From Pictodentalium vernedei (taxonomy: Eukaryota > Mollusca > Scaphopoda > Dentaliida > Dentaliidae), in assembly GCA_031216915.1 (NCBI GenBank), contig CM062297.1:830144786-830208785 (forward strand): a DNA stretch of 64,000 nucleotides. Reading direction: 5' to 3'. Every line of letters begins with the position of its first letter. Positions within the stretch are counted from its first letter, which is position 1. The notes below the pieces were generated by a model that was not told the origin of the DNA, made no database searches, and saw only the letters and a list, made by a program, of their open reading frames with translations. A program made the position numbers and the translations under genes. Of the stretch, positions 43,300 to 54,021 are shown piece by piece.

Positions 43300-44494
43300 A
43301 AAATCTTGTGAGTTTGTCAACAGCGAACACGACTTGTTTTCAATACCACCAACACTGACTAGTGTGGAACATGGGCAATGGGTAGAACACAGGCCTTTGG
43401 CGACCATAGGAAACAGTGGCTGAATAGAATTCCACGTTGCAGGATTAGGAGATGATTATTTGAATTTGGCATAGACATACGTGTATGTTAAAGCAAAGGT
43501 TGTAGATTCCAATGGGGCATCACTTGCACCCGATACCAATGTGGGCCTAGTCAGTTTATGGATGAATTCCTTATTTAATCAAATAGATATCAGCTTGAAT
43601 GAAAAACTGGTATCTCCTCCCAACAACACTTCTCACTACAGAGCTTTCAGAGAAACTTTGTTTTGTTATGGACCAGCTGCAAAGAGATCACAACTGACTA
43701 ATGCATTATGGTACAATGATACGACCGGATACGGACGATTGGAGAGACGATAACAAGGGATTTATTCTTCGAAAGAAATTTATAGAGAAAAGTAAAATCG
43801 TGGACATGACTGGAAGAATACATTTGGATATGTTTTTCCAATCTCGTTATTTGCTGAATGGCGTTAATGTACATGTTAAAATGAACAGAGCCAAAGATGC
43901 GTTCGCATTGATGGCAGATGCCGATACATACAATATCAAAATTTTAGATGTATCCATGTTTGTACGCAAAGAGAGACTCCAATCATTCGTGAGAATGGCT
44001 CACGAGAAAGCACTAACAAAAGCAACTGCAAAATATCCTATCGACCGTGTGAAAACCAAGTTGTTTTCAGTGCCAAAAGGAAATCTGAGCATTATACACT
44101 AAAATTTATTTTTAGGCCAACTACCTACACGCCTCGTGGCGGGATGTGTAGAGAACGATGCTTTCAACGGAAACGTTTCAAAGAATCCATATAATTTCAA
44201 AGTGGCGAGATGTTATGCGACCTGTTCCAAGGGACTGGACAAATGTACGAGAATGAAGGAAACCACATCAGCCGAGAAGAGTACATAAATGGATACACCC
44301 TATTCGTATTCGACCTGACTCCAGACCTATCACACGGACAAGACTTCGATCTGGTGACGCGAGGAACTTTGAGACTTGAAGTCCATTTCGAAAACCCATT
44401 ACTAACCACGATCAACGTACTGGTGTATGCAGAATTCCAGAACATCATAGAAGTGGATAAGAATAGACAAGTAATTGTTGGTTACTCAACATGA
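43280..44494 (+). pseudogene. Polinton major capsid protein (double jelly-roll), disrupted
   Basis: Main shell protein of the predicted virion. ATG 43280 lies about 80 bp after GGTATAAAAAGG. Recognisable segments in order: CEFVNSEHDLFSIPPTLTSV; DISLNEKLVSPP; a second frame from about 43725 with DMTGRIHLDMFFQSRYLLNG, AKYPIDRVKTKLFSVPKG and LFLGQLPTRLVAGCV; and a third frame from about 44210 with ISREEYINGYTLFVFDLTPD and ending VIVGYST. Stops lie at about 43420 and 43471. Between NPYNFK (about 44200) and the last segment roughly 40-50 residues of the usual protein are missing, which points to an internal deletion. The end overlaps the protease start by ATGA. Confidence 0.92.
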
Positions 44495-44860
44495 ACATGT
44501 TGCAGTTAGAGAACGCCCTTCGGTCAGATAGTTGTTTGAATAGAATAAGTTTGGGTGTATTTGCAAGAAATAGATTACCAAGAAGATTACCAGATCACAG
44601 ACCAGTGGCTTTGATAGCCAACACGGATCCAGATCACAACAAAGGAGAACACTGGGTGGCTCTCTTTGTGAGTCACCATAACGCAGAGTACTTTGATTCC
44701 TATGGATTACCACCACAAAACAAACCATTCTAGAATTTCCTGAAGAAGAATTCCAGAAATTGGAAATATAATACAAAACGCATTCAAGGACCATTACCAT
44801 TAATGGATAATGATGTGCTGGTTAATGACGTAATGACGTCAAAGATAAACCCTACCACTA
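44491..44860 (+). pseudogene. Adenain-type cysteine protease, deleted for the Cys region
   Basis: Maturation protease of the virion. ATG 44491 overlaps the capsid stop codon. The N-terminal part has the catalytic His in GEHWVALFVS (about residues 53-62) and the acidic residue context EYFDSYGLPP. A TAG interrupts at 44731-44733; beyond it the same frame reads RIQGPLPLMDNDVLVNDVM. In this family the segment between the Gln-Gly-Pro-Leu block and NDVLVND carries the catalytic Cys. Here the two blocks are almost adjacent, so that stretch is deleted. The protein could not be active. Confidence 0.85.
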
Positions 44861-44944
44861 GATGTTGCTGTATTGAAGAAACTACTATACAAAAGGTGCA
44901 CGTGGTGTTCAGCTCATTTGTGTTTCGACAGCCAAAGAAGAAGG

Positions 44945-45118
44945 ATGTCTACAGATGTGACCGTCTTCAAACTCAACAACGACTTACAGATTCAACTGTT
45001 CAAGAACGACGTTGAGTTCCAGTTTACCACGAGAGATTGGGAACAAGTGACCAAAGCATTGGATATTGCAAAGAAGAGAAGACTTGAAATAGGAGAGCCC
45101 AAATCAAGGAGAGAATGA
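44945..45118 (+). CDS. Small 57-aa Polinton ORF
   Basis: An open frame from ATG 44945 to TGA 45116-45118, about 50 bp after TATACAAAAGG (44886), a variant of the TATA motif found before other genes of the element. The product is hydrophilic, with two short beta-like stretches and a Lys/Arg-rich end (KKRRLEIGEPKSRRE). No family recognised. Confidence 0.4.
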   Translation: MSTDVTVFKLNNDLQIQLFKNDVEFQFTTRDWEQVTKALDIAKKRRLEIGEPKSRRE

Positions 45119-45154
45119 AAACTAAAGAAGAAGGAAGTTAAAAAGGGTTGAAGA

Positions 45155-45406
45155 ATGTTCACTATTCCGTCTTTGATACACATGGCGCTGAATGATTATC
45201 AATCACGAAACCAAGAAATAAGAAATCCAAGGGACTTTGTAGAGAGAATGAGAGTTTCATTCGAAACGTATTTTCGTGATGTTCCACCACCAGTACTGGA
45301 GCAGTTATGACTTGGAGAAGATGAAATAAGAAAGACACCAGAAGAGAGACCACCAAAATATATCAAGTATGCATTGAAGGAAAATCGAATTCATGTTCCA
45401 AAGTGA
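45155..45406 (+). pseudogene. Small Polinton ORF with one internal stop
   Basis: ATG 45155 follows TTAAAAAGGG (45138). The frame runs 51 codons with RNPRDFVERMRVSFETYF, is stopped by TGA at 45308-45310, and continues in the same frame for 31 codons to the TGA at about 45404. No family recognised. It may be the start of the gene whose 3' part is the BIR-RING segment, but the frames do not join directly. Confidence 0.4.
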
Positions 45407-45441
45407 ATGTGTGAAAACCCCGAATGAACTGACAAACTGGA

Positions 45442-45825
45442 TTCTTTTATTTGAGGACAGGAGACAGAACTCAATGTTTTCATTGTGGTTTCATTGTTCG
45501 TTTCTGGGAAACAGAAGATGATGTTATAGAAGAACACAGAAAATATTCTCCAGCCTGTTATTACAGTCATAATTTACCATCTGAATTCATGGACAATGAA
45601 AAAGTTCAAGAAGAAGAAATGGCCATCAAAGAAGAAATGGACACATCAGTTCAAGAAGAAGATTCACGGAAGACGAAATGTAGTGTGTGTTTATTAGCTG
45701 AAGCCAATGTCGCTCTGCGACCATGTAACCATTTGAGCCTGCGCAATGACTGCTGTAAACCACTGAGAAGATGTCCAATCTGCAGGAAGACTGTTTTTGA
45801 ATATCTGACAATCTACATACCATAG
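45442..45825 (+). pseudogene. IAP-like protein, BIR domain plus RING finger, 5' part lost
   Basis: Inhibitor-of-apoptosis type protein carried by the Polinton. The BIR zinc site is visible: CFHCG (about 45475-45490), then EEH and SPAC, giving C-x2-C...H-x6-C. The first third of the BIR is absent; upstream the frame is closed by TGA. An acidic linker follows, then a C-terminal RING: CSVC, PCNH, CC and CPIC (about 45676-45790), ending at TAG 45823-45825. In the RING the residue expected to be the next zinc ligand after CNH is Arg (LSLRNDC), so the finger is probably impaired. The BIR-RING order matches cellular and baculoviral IAPs. The gene lies last before the right TIR, the usual place for captured genes. 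Confidence 0.85.
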
Positions 45826-46149
45826 AGGATTCCATAAAAAAGTTGTATTTTTTATTGTTGCTGCAAAAAAGGAAATTAAAATGTAAAAAGTTGTGTTGTT
45901 ATCAATGAGTCCAAAAGTACAATACCAATGGTATCCTCAAAAGGTATCCTCAAATACCGAAATGAGGCTAAGAGGGATGGTACATTAGACCTCAGACGAC
46001 AAAAGGGGATTCCATTAGCTTAACATATGGGTAGATCCTCACATGAGTATATGGTGGGACTTGAAGTTAGCTTCGGACCTTCGTGTACACATATGGGCCC
46101 TACTTGCAATTTGAATAATGGCTAGAAACTACTTATAAATCCAAAAGGT
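45826..46149 (+). other. Polinton spacer between IAP-like gene and right TIR
   Basis: AT-rich start with aataaaa-like sequences that could end transcripts, then unique sequence with no ORF of note. Confidence 0.4.
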
Positions 46150-46974
46150 AGAAACGGAGGATTCTGGGTAATGACTCGTATACAAAGGCATTTGTCCTAT
46201 AGCACTACGTGCTACTCTTGTACAAAGGAATGTGCCTTTTATTGGAGAAAAACGTTATGGGATAGCGATCCAAAAAGGGTTCTGGAGGAATCTGAACCAG
46301 AACATTACTCCCATTCAATCGAACGTACCTACGGGGGCCACTCGGTACAATAGCACTACGTGCTACTTTTACAAGCCGAAGTATGGCGGTCCTCAAAAGG
46401 ATTCTGAAAGACTTCGAACTAGTACAACTTGTCGGGTTGTTTGTGGTAATTGTACGAATTAAACGAGGGTTTGGGGAAATTCCAAGCCGGAAAATTACTC
46501 CTATTAAATCGAATTCACCCCTGTTCTCCTCGATATCATAGCACTACATGCTAAGCCGATAAAATGGGGAATCCGTATCAAATAAAGTCGTTTTGGGTGA
46601 TTTGGGGAGATTGTCGGGTTGTTTGTGGTAATTCGTGGTACTTTGATTCAATCAAACATACCCTCCGAACATACCGCTGTCTTGTTGTAAGGCTTTGGGT
46701 CACATAGCAACCACGTGCTACCATAGAAATTCAAGATGGCGGCCTCCAATATACAAAAATGGAAGACGGAAACACGTATCACCCTAACACACGCTGAGCA
46801 TGCGCACTAACACCACGTATCACAATGGGGGATGGCGTCACATAATGGCCGCTCACGCGGGTTACCTTGACAACACAGCATGGCACCACCAGGTCACGTG
46901 ACATGACGTCACTTTCGGGGTCCTGCTCGGGGTCCTCCTGCCAATGAGGGACGATCTCCACATCTCCTACTACT
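46150..46974 (-). repeat. Polinton right terminal inverted repeat
   Basis: Reverse complement of the left TIR, with the same repeated TAGCACTACGTGCTA-like palindromes (about 46199, 46350, 46543). It ends ...CCACATCTCCTACTACT at 46974. Confidence 0.9.
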
Positions 46975-47021
46975 AGCCTAGATAAGCACTCAGTTCGTGA
47001 CAGGACTTCTAGTGTTAACTG
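46975..47021 (+). mobile_element. Tc1/mariner-type MITE, copy E, right part
   Basis: Continues the MITE interrupted at 31525: agcctagataagc..., gttcgtgacaggacttcta and terminus GTTAACTG, then TA. The first 6 bp are the Polinton target duplication. Confidence 0.9.
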
Positions 47022-47063
47022 TACCCTTTCAGGTTATATCATGGTTCAACCAGGAACATCATA
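47022..47063 (+). repeat. 42-bp direct repeat, right of MITE E
   Basis: Partner of 31211-31252, with 39 of 42 bases the same. Confidence 0.75.
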
Positions 47064-50000
47064 GTCCAACAAAGTCAAATCATGGAGCTGAAACTTGGGC
47101 CACACATTTGACAGTAAATTCTCCCAATTTCGAGCAGAGTTAATTTTGACCAAAAAAAAAAAAAAATAAAATAACATTCACCACCCCATTGTTTGGTAGC
47201 TCAATTTTTGCATGGATGTATCTAGTTCCCAATCCGGACATCCAGATGGGGGTGTTACCCCGGCGCCAAGTTCAACCATTTTCGTTATATATGGAAAGGG
47301 AACAAGGGCCAGTCCATCCCACTCCACCCCCCCCAAACCCCCCCTCCCCCCCCAAAAAAAAAAATATTGCTAAATATTGGCGTGAACTCACGAGGTGATA
47401 ATACCGATCTTTAATTAAGCAAACAGTTGCAGGGGGAGTCAGCATTTTTTTTCCGAATACGAGGCGGCAGTGGGTTGGTGTTTAGGTCAGCGGCTCTGAA
47501 GACACGTTCTTTCCATGCCTTGAATTTTTTTTCCTATGAGCTCTTATGTTTCAAATAAGTGATGCAAATTGATCAGGGAAGCTTCTGTAGTGTCTTTGAC
47601 ATCACTCCCTTTCCTCTGGGTTAACAGGGAGTGATTAGTAGTAGAGGATAGGGGCTAGCAGCATGGAAATTGTGAAGAGACGTTCACCGTTCCCCCTCAT
47701 ACCATGAATGGTTCACGATTTAGAAAACGGTTAAAGCAATTTAAACGAATTATCATTACGTGATCTAACATAAATGTAATCTAAGCACATCTTACAATAA
47801 AATGACTCTTCTCACCATGAACAGTAGATATCAAACAGTGGCCTAACGCCATTTCCCATTGCAACTGTTTACTTCCACAGACTCTCATTATGTAATTATG
47901 AATTTCAGTCATATACATGTACATGTATGAGCAAAATGCAGGGTTGCCATTGATCATTCAAGCCTTAGGCTTAGTGGGCAGCCTTCAAACCATTTTCCCT
48001 CAATTTGTGATATACTGCCAGAAAGGCTTAACCAGCAAATAGTCGGGACATCATATCTTATTGATAGAGGGTTTGTTGACAGTGGAAGCTCTCTATCTTA
48101 TTGATAGAGATTTTATCAACAGGAAAACACAATAGTTCAAACAGTCTGTTAATAGGGAAACAATTTAGTTAATATGAATCCCAGCCACTTGCCCCTAGAC
48201 CATAGTGTATAGCACATGTTGAGGAAGATACTGGATGTCTGGCGAGAAACATGGCATATGAGATCTGAAAACTTTGCAAACACATATAAGACACCTGGTT
48301 TGGTTATCTTATAATAGAAATAAAGTTAACTTTTTTTTAAAAAATAAACTATAGCAATCTGCTGTAACAAAGAAAAAATAAATCATAGAACAAAGTGTGT
48401 TGGGATCTTCTGAGTCAGAAAGGATGCGCATGTGTGTTATATTTCAATGCGATCAAGCTGAATATTGCAGAAAACTACTTGGAACGTGATTGTCCTGTCA
48501 CTGGTCCTGTAACAGATTTTTAGCAAATAGGTTTCAAATCTCTGAGTTGAATGAACAGCCTCCAATATATTGCAGGATATCACTGACATTCATTGCGTAA
48601 AACGTTATATTATACAACTCACAGGGGCGTCACTCGACACATCAGAGCCCCAAAATTTCCAAAATGCATCCTGACCAAATTTGGAGAGATATGGTAAACC
48701 TTTTCAACTCACATGATCACCATTTGTTTCTCACTTTCTCAGCCGACATGCTAAGATGAAACAACTTTGTGGAATTTTTTATAGTGTATCAAACACGTTC
48801 CAAGACTGAGAAACCAGAATGACTACGTTTGAGACTCATGGTGATCCATTGGCAACGTGTGTGACACAAAGGAGACAAATTAGAAATCCATCCCCCATAA
48901 ACTATGTAATGTTTTACCCTGGCCGATATGAGTAGTGCTTCGTTTGACTTTGGTCATGCACTAAGAGAGAAGACCAACCATATGGCCCATTTACTACCAA
49001 GGGGGGAAAACACCGGTAACGAAGGTGTCTTCAAATATCATTTTATGACTCACACACATAACCTGGAGTTTTTCACCTTGGTAGTGGGAAATGGGCACAT
49101 GGCAGGAATTCTCTATTTCAGTCTGACCAAAGCTTACTAATCGCTTCATCAAATGAAAAACTACTCATACAGGCCAGGGTGCAACAATGCAGATGATGAC
49201 GGACAGATTTTCACCCCTCATCACATTGACTACTGACATGGTCAGTACAACATTGAGCTAACTGTCTCTACGAATTCTGCAATTGATAATGCTTAATAAA
49301 TTCAGATTAGACTGATGAAACTAAAATTGAGTATAGAAATGGGTAGAAACAGAAAGAAATCAGTAGAAATAGCAGCAAACACAGTGGTGAAATCAGGTAA
49401 AACATCAAAAATTTCAAAATATTTCACACCTGTTCTTGCTACACCTGTCTTAATACTGTTCAAGTAGAATTCCAGTATATGCTGTATACTCTCCTGATTA
49501 CTCATGTATACCCTGACTGCCAATGCCTGTGACAAAGTTTGAATAAATTCATAAACCTGCCAAGAAATGGGACCAAATTCCAGTTGCAAACTTTGGAATA
49601 TTCTGTTTCATCTCCATTAGGTGGTTGTGGGTAGATTAAATGTGAGGAATGGGCACTGGAACAATGCAAACTATGTTCCAGCAAGAATACCTGTTTAAAT
49701 TGCCGATCAGAGCAGTTTATGTGCGATTTACACTTCTTTTTTTTTTGGGGGGGGGGGGGGGTGGGTTCGTAATTTCAAAATGGAAAAAGAATGTTTACCT
49801 TCAAAAAAGGGGTGGGTGCCCGAAGATCGGAAACCATTCTTTTGCGCCTTGTGTCAGAACATTTTTCCTTTTCCTTACCACCCCCTCCCCCCCCCCCCTC
49901 TGGCAGTTGTGGAATATGCTTAGCGATATCAGGGTGGAGTTTAGGTCTGCACGAATTTAATTCGCTGTACTAAACTTCTCTCAAAATCTCCCATTGGCTG

Positions 50001-50420
50001 AGTGGAGGACATTTAAGATCAGCAATCACACGATTCGGAATGTGGAGGACATTAACTAAATTTCAAAAAGTAATGATGCTAAATTTGATGTCGTACACGA
50101 TTTAATTCATTGGACAACGACTACCGCCAATACAATGTACAATCACAGGGTGAATCATCTCGATTTAAACTAAGTAAAGGCAAGTGTAAGAACCGCCTAA
50201 CAGATGTGGGGTTGATCCCAATGTGGTTAGCCTGTCTCGCCAATTTCCAAACAGCCCAAGAAAAGTCGGCTTTTGATGGCAGTTTAACGTTTGTACCCGC
50301 ACAGAAGCACAACAACTGGAAATTAGGCAAATATATCACCATACAGGCAGCATTAGAAACTCCAGCGACCGAAAACTTCGTTTCACAGAATCATCAGGCT
50401 GGTTACCTGCAAAAAGTGAA
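47064..50420. other. Unassigned intergenic DNA
   Basis: About 3.3 kb without a recognisable gene. Seen: A-, C- and G-runs (47153-47167, 47328-47363, 49739-49760, about 49882-49899), and a short repeat of ctatcttattgatagag (about 48056 and 48092). ORFs such as 48928-49140 show no family features. Confidence 0.35.
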
Positions 50421-50573
50421 GAAGATCCCGAAATTATTGAGGCTAACATTAGTGTTCAACGCATGAACAAACCCTTCATTAAAAACAATTTAGCAGCTGG
50501 TGAACGGAGAGCTTTCAGGAAACTTCGAAATAATATGATATTAGTCATCAAACCAGAGACAACTCAGCAATAA
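50421..50573 (+). pseudogene. Possible Penelope-like reverse transcriptase N-terminal fragment
   Basis: A 50-codon frame ending in GERRAFRKLRNNMILVIKPE followed by a stop. The last part resembles the conserved RKxLxxLRxNxxIVIKPADK-type segment just before the reverse transcriptase of Penelope-like elements. The usual downstream motifs are not seen, so this is at best a short relic. Confidence 0.3.
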
Positions 50574-50817
50574 GAATATAAATTCCCTCAATTGGCCCAG
50601 TGATATTGAAAAATTCAATAAGTTCTTAAAATGTCCACCCGACGAAGGTCATTTAAACAAACAAAAACAAACAATTTAGATATTCAACAGCTACGACGAG
50701 TGCTCTAACAAGACAATTTTGCATCTTACGAAAGATCCACAAGATTCGTTCTTCATGGTTAGATGACATAACTCCACCCGGGAGGCCAATTGTCTCCGAT
50801 TGTAACTCGGAATCTTA

Positions 50818-51130
50818 CAGTTAAAACAAGAAGTCCTGTCATGAAATGCGCACAAATAGCACGTAGATCTTCGCGTTAATCTACGCGTTATGGCCATAGT
50901 AAGGCGATCATATTATGTACATATGGCCTATGCACAAGCAATGTTTCAGCCAATGGACCTCCGGGTAAACCGGAGGTTTTTTGGCAGAAGCATTGCCTGT
51001 GTTTGCTGTGAGTGACCAGGAGAACCTGCCGTGCTTTGGATGCCATTCGACATGGCAATTGCACGAAATTCCAACGCGCAATTAAGCCTAGATAAGCGCA
51101 CAGTTCGTAAAGGGCTTCTAGTTTTAACTG
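50818..51130 (+). mobile_element. Tc1/mariner-type MITE, copy F
   Basis: 313-bp complete copy flanked by TA, ends CAGTTAAAACAAGAAGTCC and complement, with the central palindrome at about 50933-51001. Confidence 0.9.
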
Positions 51131-51397
51131 TATTCCATGTCGAATCGCATTGATTACCATCCGAAACATATTGCTAATAGACATCCGAGCTATCTCAAAA
51201 TACACATGATTTGCTGTCAAAAATTTGTAATTTGAAAATATCGAATATTGTAATCTCCGCAACTTTGGATTGACTAAATGTATACCAACATTCCTATTGA
51301 TAAAGAAGTTAAATAACTTGCATTTGAAAAATCTCCTGATGCAAAAACACCCGGATGAAAAGAAACTTGGATCTTTTAGAGCTGAACGTAAACGGTA

Positions 51398-51700
51398 CAG
51401 TTAAAACTAGAAGTCCTGTCATGAAATGTGCACAAATAGGACGTCGATTTGCGCATTAATATACGCGTTATGACCATAGTAAGGCTATCAAATTATGTAC
51501 ATATGGCCTGTGCATAAGCAATGTTTCAGACAATGGACCCGGAGGTCCATTGGGAGAAACATTGCCTATGTTTGCTATGAGTAACCAGGGGAACCTGCCG
51601 TGCGTTGGGTGCCATTCGATATGGCAATTGCACACAATTCCTGCGCGCAATTAAGCCTATATAAGCGCACTGTTCGCAACAGGACTTCTAGTTTTAACTG
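51398..51700 (+). mobile_element. Tc1/mariner-type MITE, copy G, shortened palindrome
   Basis: 303 bp flanked by TA with intact ends. The palindrome centre is shortened (ccaatggacccggaggtccattgg instead of the longer ccgggtaacccgg centre), a small deletion exactly at the symmetry axis. Confidence 0.9.
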
Positions 51701-53039
51701 TAATGTCTGTCAATTTAAATGAGAATATTATTTACAAACTAGACGGGGTGATTTTGTAGAACCACGTCCAAGTTTTCCTTACGGTTGAAAGCCATACCCA
51801 TTAAGATCTGTTGGAACAACTTCTGCCAAAGGCTGTTAACGCTATTAGCTGAAGTGAACTGAAACAACCTGCATGACTATTTCCACACGATGTTGGTTGA
51901 TAATATCCTGTCACGTTTACAGTTTACAAGAGTGGCGTAGCCGGAGAAGGGTTGGAGTTTGTGGGGACATGGCTCCCCTAAAGGAACACTCCCCATCCCC
52001 GAAAAAAACAAACATTGGACAAAGAAATAGATCAGACCACAGGTACCTTCTCCTGGAATTTGACGAAACAAAATGCTGAGAAAAAATAAATAAACCCTCC
52101 CTGTACGTGTATATTTAATATATAGAGCGGGATAGGCTTTTTCTGAGCTTTTTATTTCTCAACTGTCCGAGAGCATGTGCTTGTGATCAGACCCCATAAT
52201 AACAACGCTAGTCAAATGAACATGTCAATATTTTCATTTAGCCACCAGTTCCGAAATTTACATCACTGCCGCCTTGAACACCTTTACACAAATGACCAGG
52301 TTTTTAAAACAGATCAAGAATTCAGTACCTATAATTTTTTTTATCATACCGCTGTTTATCTTCCTTGTGCAGTTTTGTTCTGTCCCTGGCGTTGGAACAG
52401 GTACGGCTGGACGGTTTTTTGCCCGTATCAATATTTTCTGCAACAACATTTTTTTTTATTGCTGCCCGAACTTAGTAACTGTTAGATAGAACGGATTGTA
52501 CAACGGGAGACCTCTTTGAGGTCAGTTTAGATCGCATTTATTTATTATATTGTTATGGGAAGTTTATGTAAAACTTGCATATCACGTAATCGTTTCATTC
52601 ACTTTCCCTTTTGCACTTTGCAAAATATGGTCAATCTTGATGCCAGGTTGCACTGGATTGCTTCATTGTTAGGACTATTTTCAAAAGATTTGTACTCTGA
52701 AATGAGGGAACCACCCCTTCCATAACACTCCATGTAGCGCAGAGATATAGGGGCGAGGGGGAGGGGCGTTGCTCCCCCCTCCAAAAAAAGAAACAAAATG
52801 TGAAAAAAAATGTATGCTTGTCAGAAATTTTGGTTCGGGTGAGGAGCACAGTTTTGTCCTATGCGGAATGTTGTGGCTGTTGATGATTTGGAAAATAAAC
52901 ATTGTTAGAAGAATCCATGTCCACCACCAGGCACCACCCCCCATTCTACCTCATTAACTTACAGCATTCATGTATCATCTACCTACCTTCCTAATACCTA
53001 CGACTTTTTCATAAAATCAGAAGAAATAATAATGAAAAT
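51701..53039. other. Unassigned intergenic DNA
   Basis: No gene recognised. Two stretches (about 51930-52010 and 52690-52800) look like degraded repeat fragments with gtagc and gaggggcg-type sequence, but their family could not be named. Confidence 0.3.
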
Positions 53040-53790
53040 AGACCCTCCCACTAACCAAGGGTCAAGGGTATATGAGGGTCATATGGCGATTTTCTTTTTT
53101 TTTGGCGAAAAATCACTCAAAATCTTTCAGAACTCATTTTAAAGCAGAAAAAAACATCATCCAATTTGACCCTCGCCCTAACTGGTGTCGGGGGGGGGGG
53201 GGGGGGGTCATAAAGGTCATGATGAATTGCTTTCTTTTTTGGCATAAAATCACTTGAAATATATCAAACTCATTTTAAAGCGGGAAAACATCATCCAAAA
53301 ATACATCAGGGGTTAATAATCATAAGGGGCGTGTGGTTATTTTCTCATTTTTTGCCAAAAGTCAATCGAAATCCTTCAAACCTCATTTTAATGTAGAAAA
53401 TAAAATCACCCAAATTGACCCTTACCCTAACTGTGGTAAAAGGGCAATAATGCACACCGTGATTTTTCTTCTTTTTTCCATAAAGTCACTTGAAATCCTT
53501 CAAAAGCATATTAAAGCAGAAATCATCATTCAAACCGACCACCCCCAAACTGGGAAAAAAGGGTTCATAATGATCATGTGATGATATTCTTTTTTTGCAT
53601 GGCATCACTCAAAATTCTTCAAAACTCTTTTTAAAGCAGAAAAACATCACTCCCACCCTAATCGGGTCAATGGGTCATAACGCTCGTATGAAGATTTATT
53701 TGATTTCATAAAATCATTGAAAACTTATTATAAAGAAAAACAAAACATCTTAAAATATACCCTCGCCCTAATTCGTGGTTAAGGGGTTAA
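53040..53790. repeat. Tandem array of about 125-bp units, six copies
   Basis: Each unit has gaccctcgccctaact, gggtcataa, ttttttgcataaaatcact and cattttaaagcagaaaaac-like blocks. Units start near 53040, 53166, 53300, 53411, 53536 and 53650. Divergence is high. Confidence 0.7.
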
Positions 53791-54021
53791 ATGTATTTTT
53801 TCTCGGCAATGCTTGCATCACACACAGCATTCCACAACCTTTGATATGGTTGGTATTATTAATAATGGGATAGCAAAAAATTGTTACTCTATTAACTAAA
53901 ATCATCTTAGCACTTCTAAGCTGCCATAGTTACCAGCAAACAACAGAGTACTTTGAAACACGTGGTTACCAGGTGACTGAGTGCAAACCAATTTTCTGAA
54001 ATTGAATATTCTGGTTGTTAA

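Larger units (their letters stand above)
31526..46974 (+). mobile_element. Polinton (Maverick), 15,449 bp, complete ends, inactivated
   Basis: Large self-synthesising DNA transposon related to adintoviruses. Seen directly: ends AGTAGTAGGAGATGTGG and complement; TIRs of about 0.8 kb; a near 6-bp target duplication (agccac 31520-31525, agccta 46975-46980; 4 of 6 match, and the intact MITE reads agccta); and all hallmark genes in one direction. These are protein-primed family-B polymerase, ATPase, integrase, penton, major capsid protein and adenain-type protease, plus accessory PC4-like and BIR-RING genes. Most genes carry stops or frameshifts, and a SINE has inserted in the polymerase. It can no longer make these proteins, although ends and layout survive. 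Confidence 0.95.

Noticed and set aside
39272..45825. Alternative genetic code (TGA read as Trp) in the Polinton genes
   Set aside because: TAA and TAG stops and many frameshifts also occur, so the stops are decay, not recoding.
13740..49760. Long G or C homopolymer runs as functional elements
   Set aside because: Many independent runs occur at scattered places; they may be partly assembly-length artefacts, and no shared context was seen.
50110..50466. 118-codon open frame as a host gene
   Set aside because: No family motif; the only protein-like signal nearby (50421-50573) is in another frame and resembles a retroelement relic.
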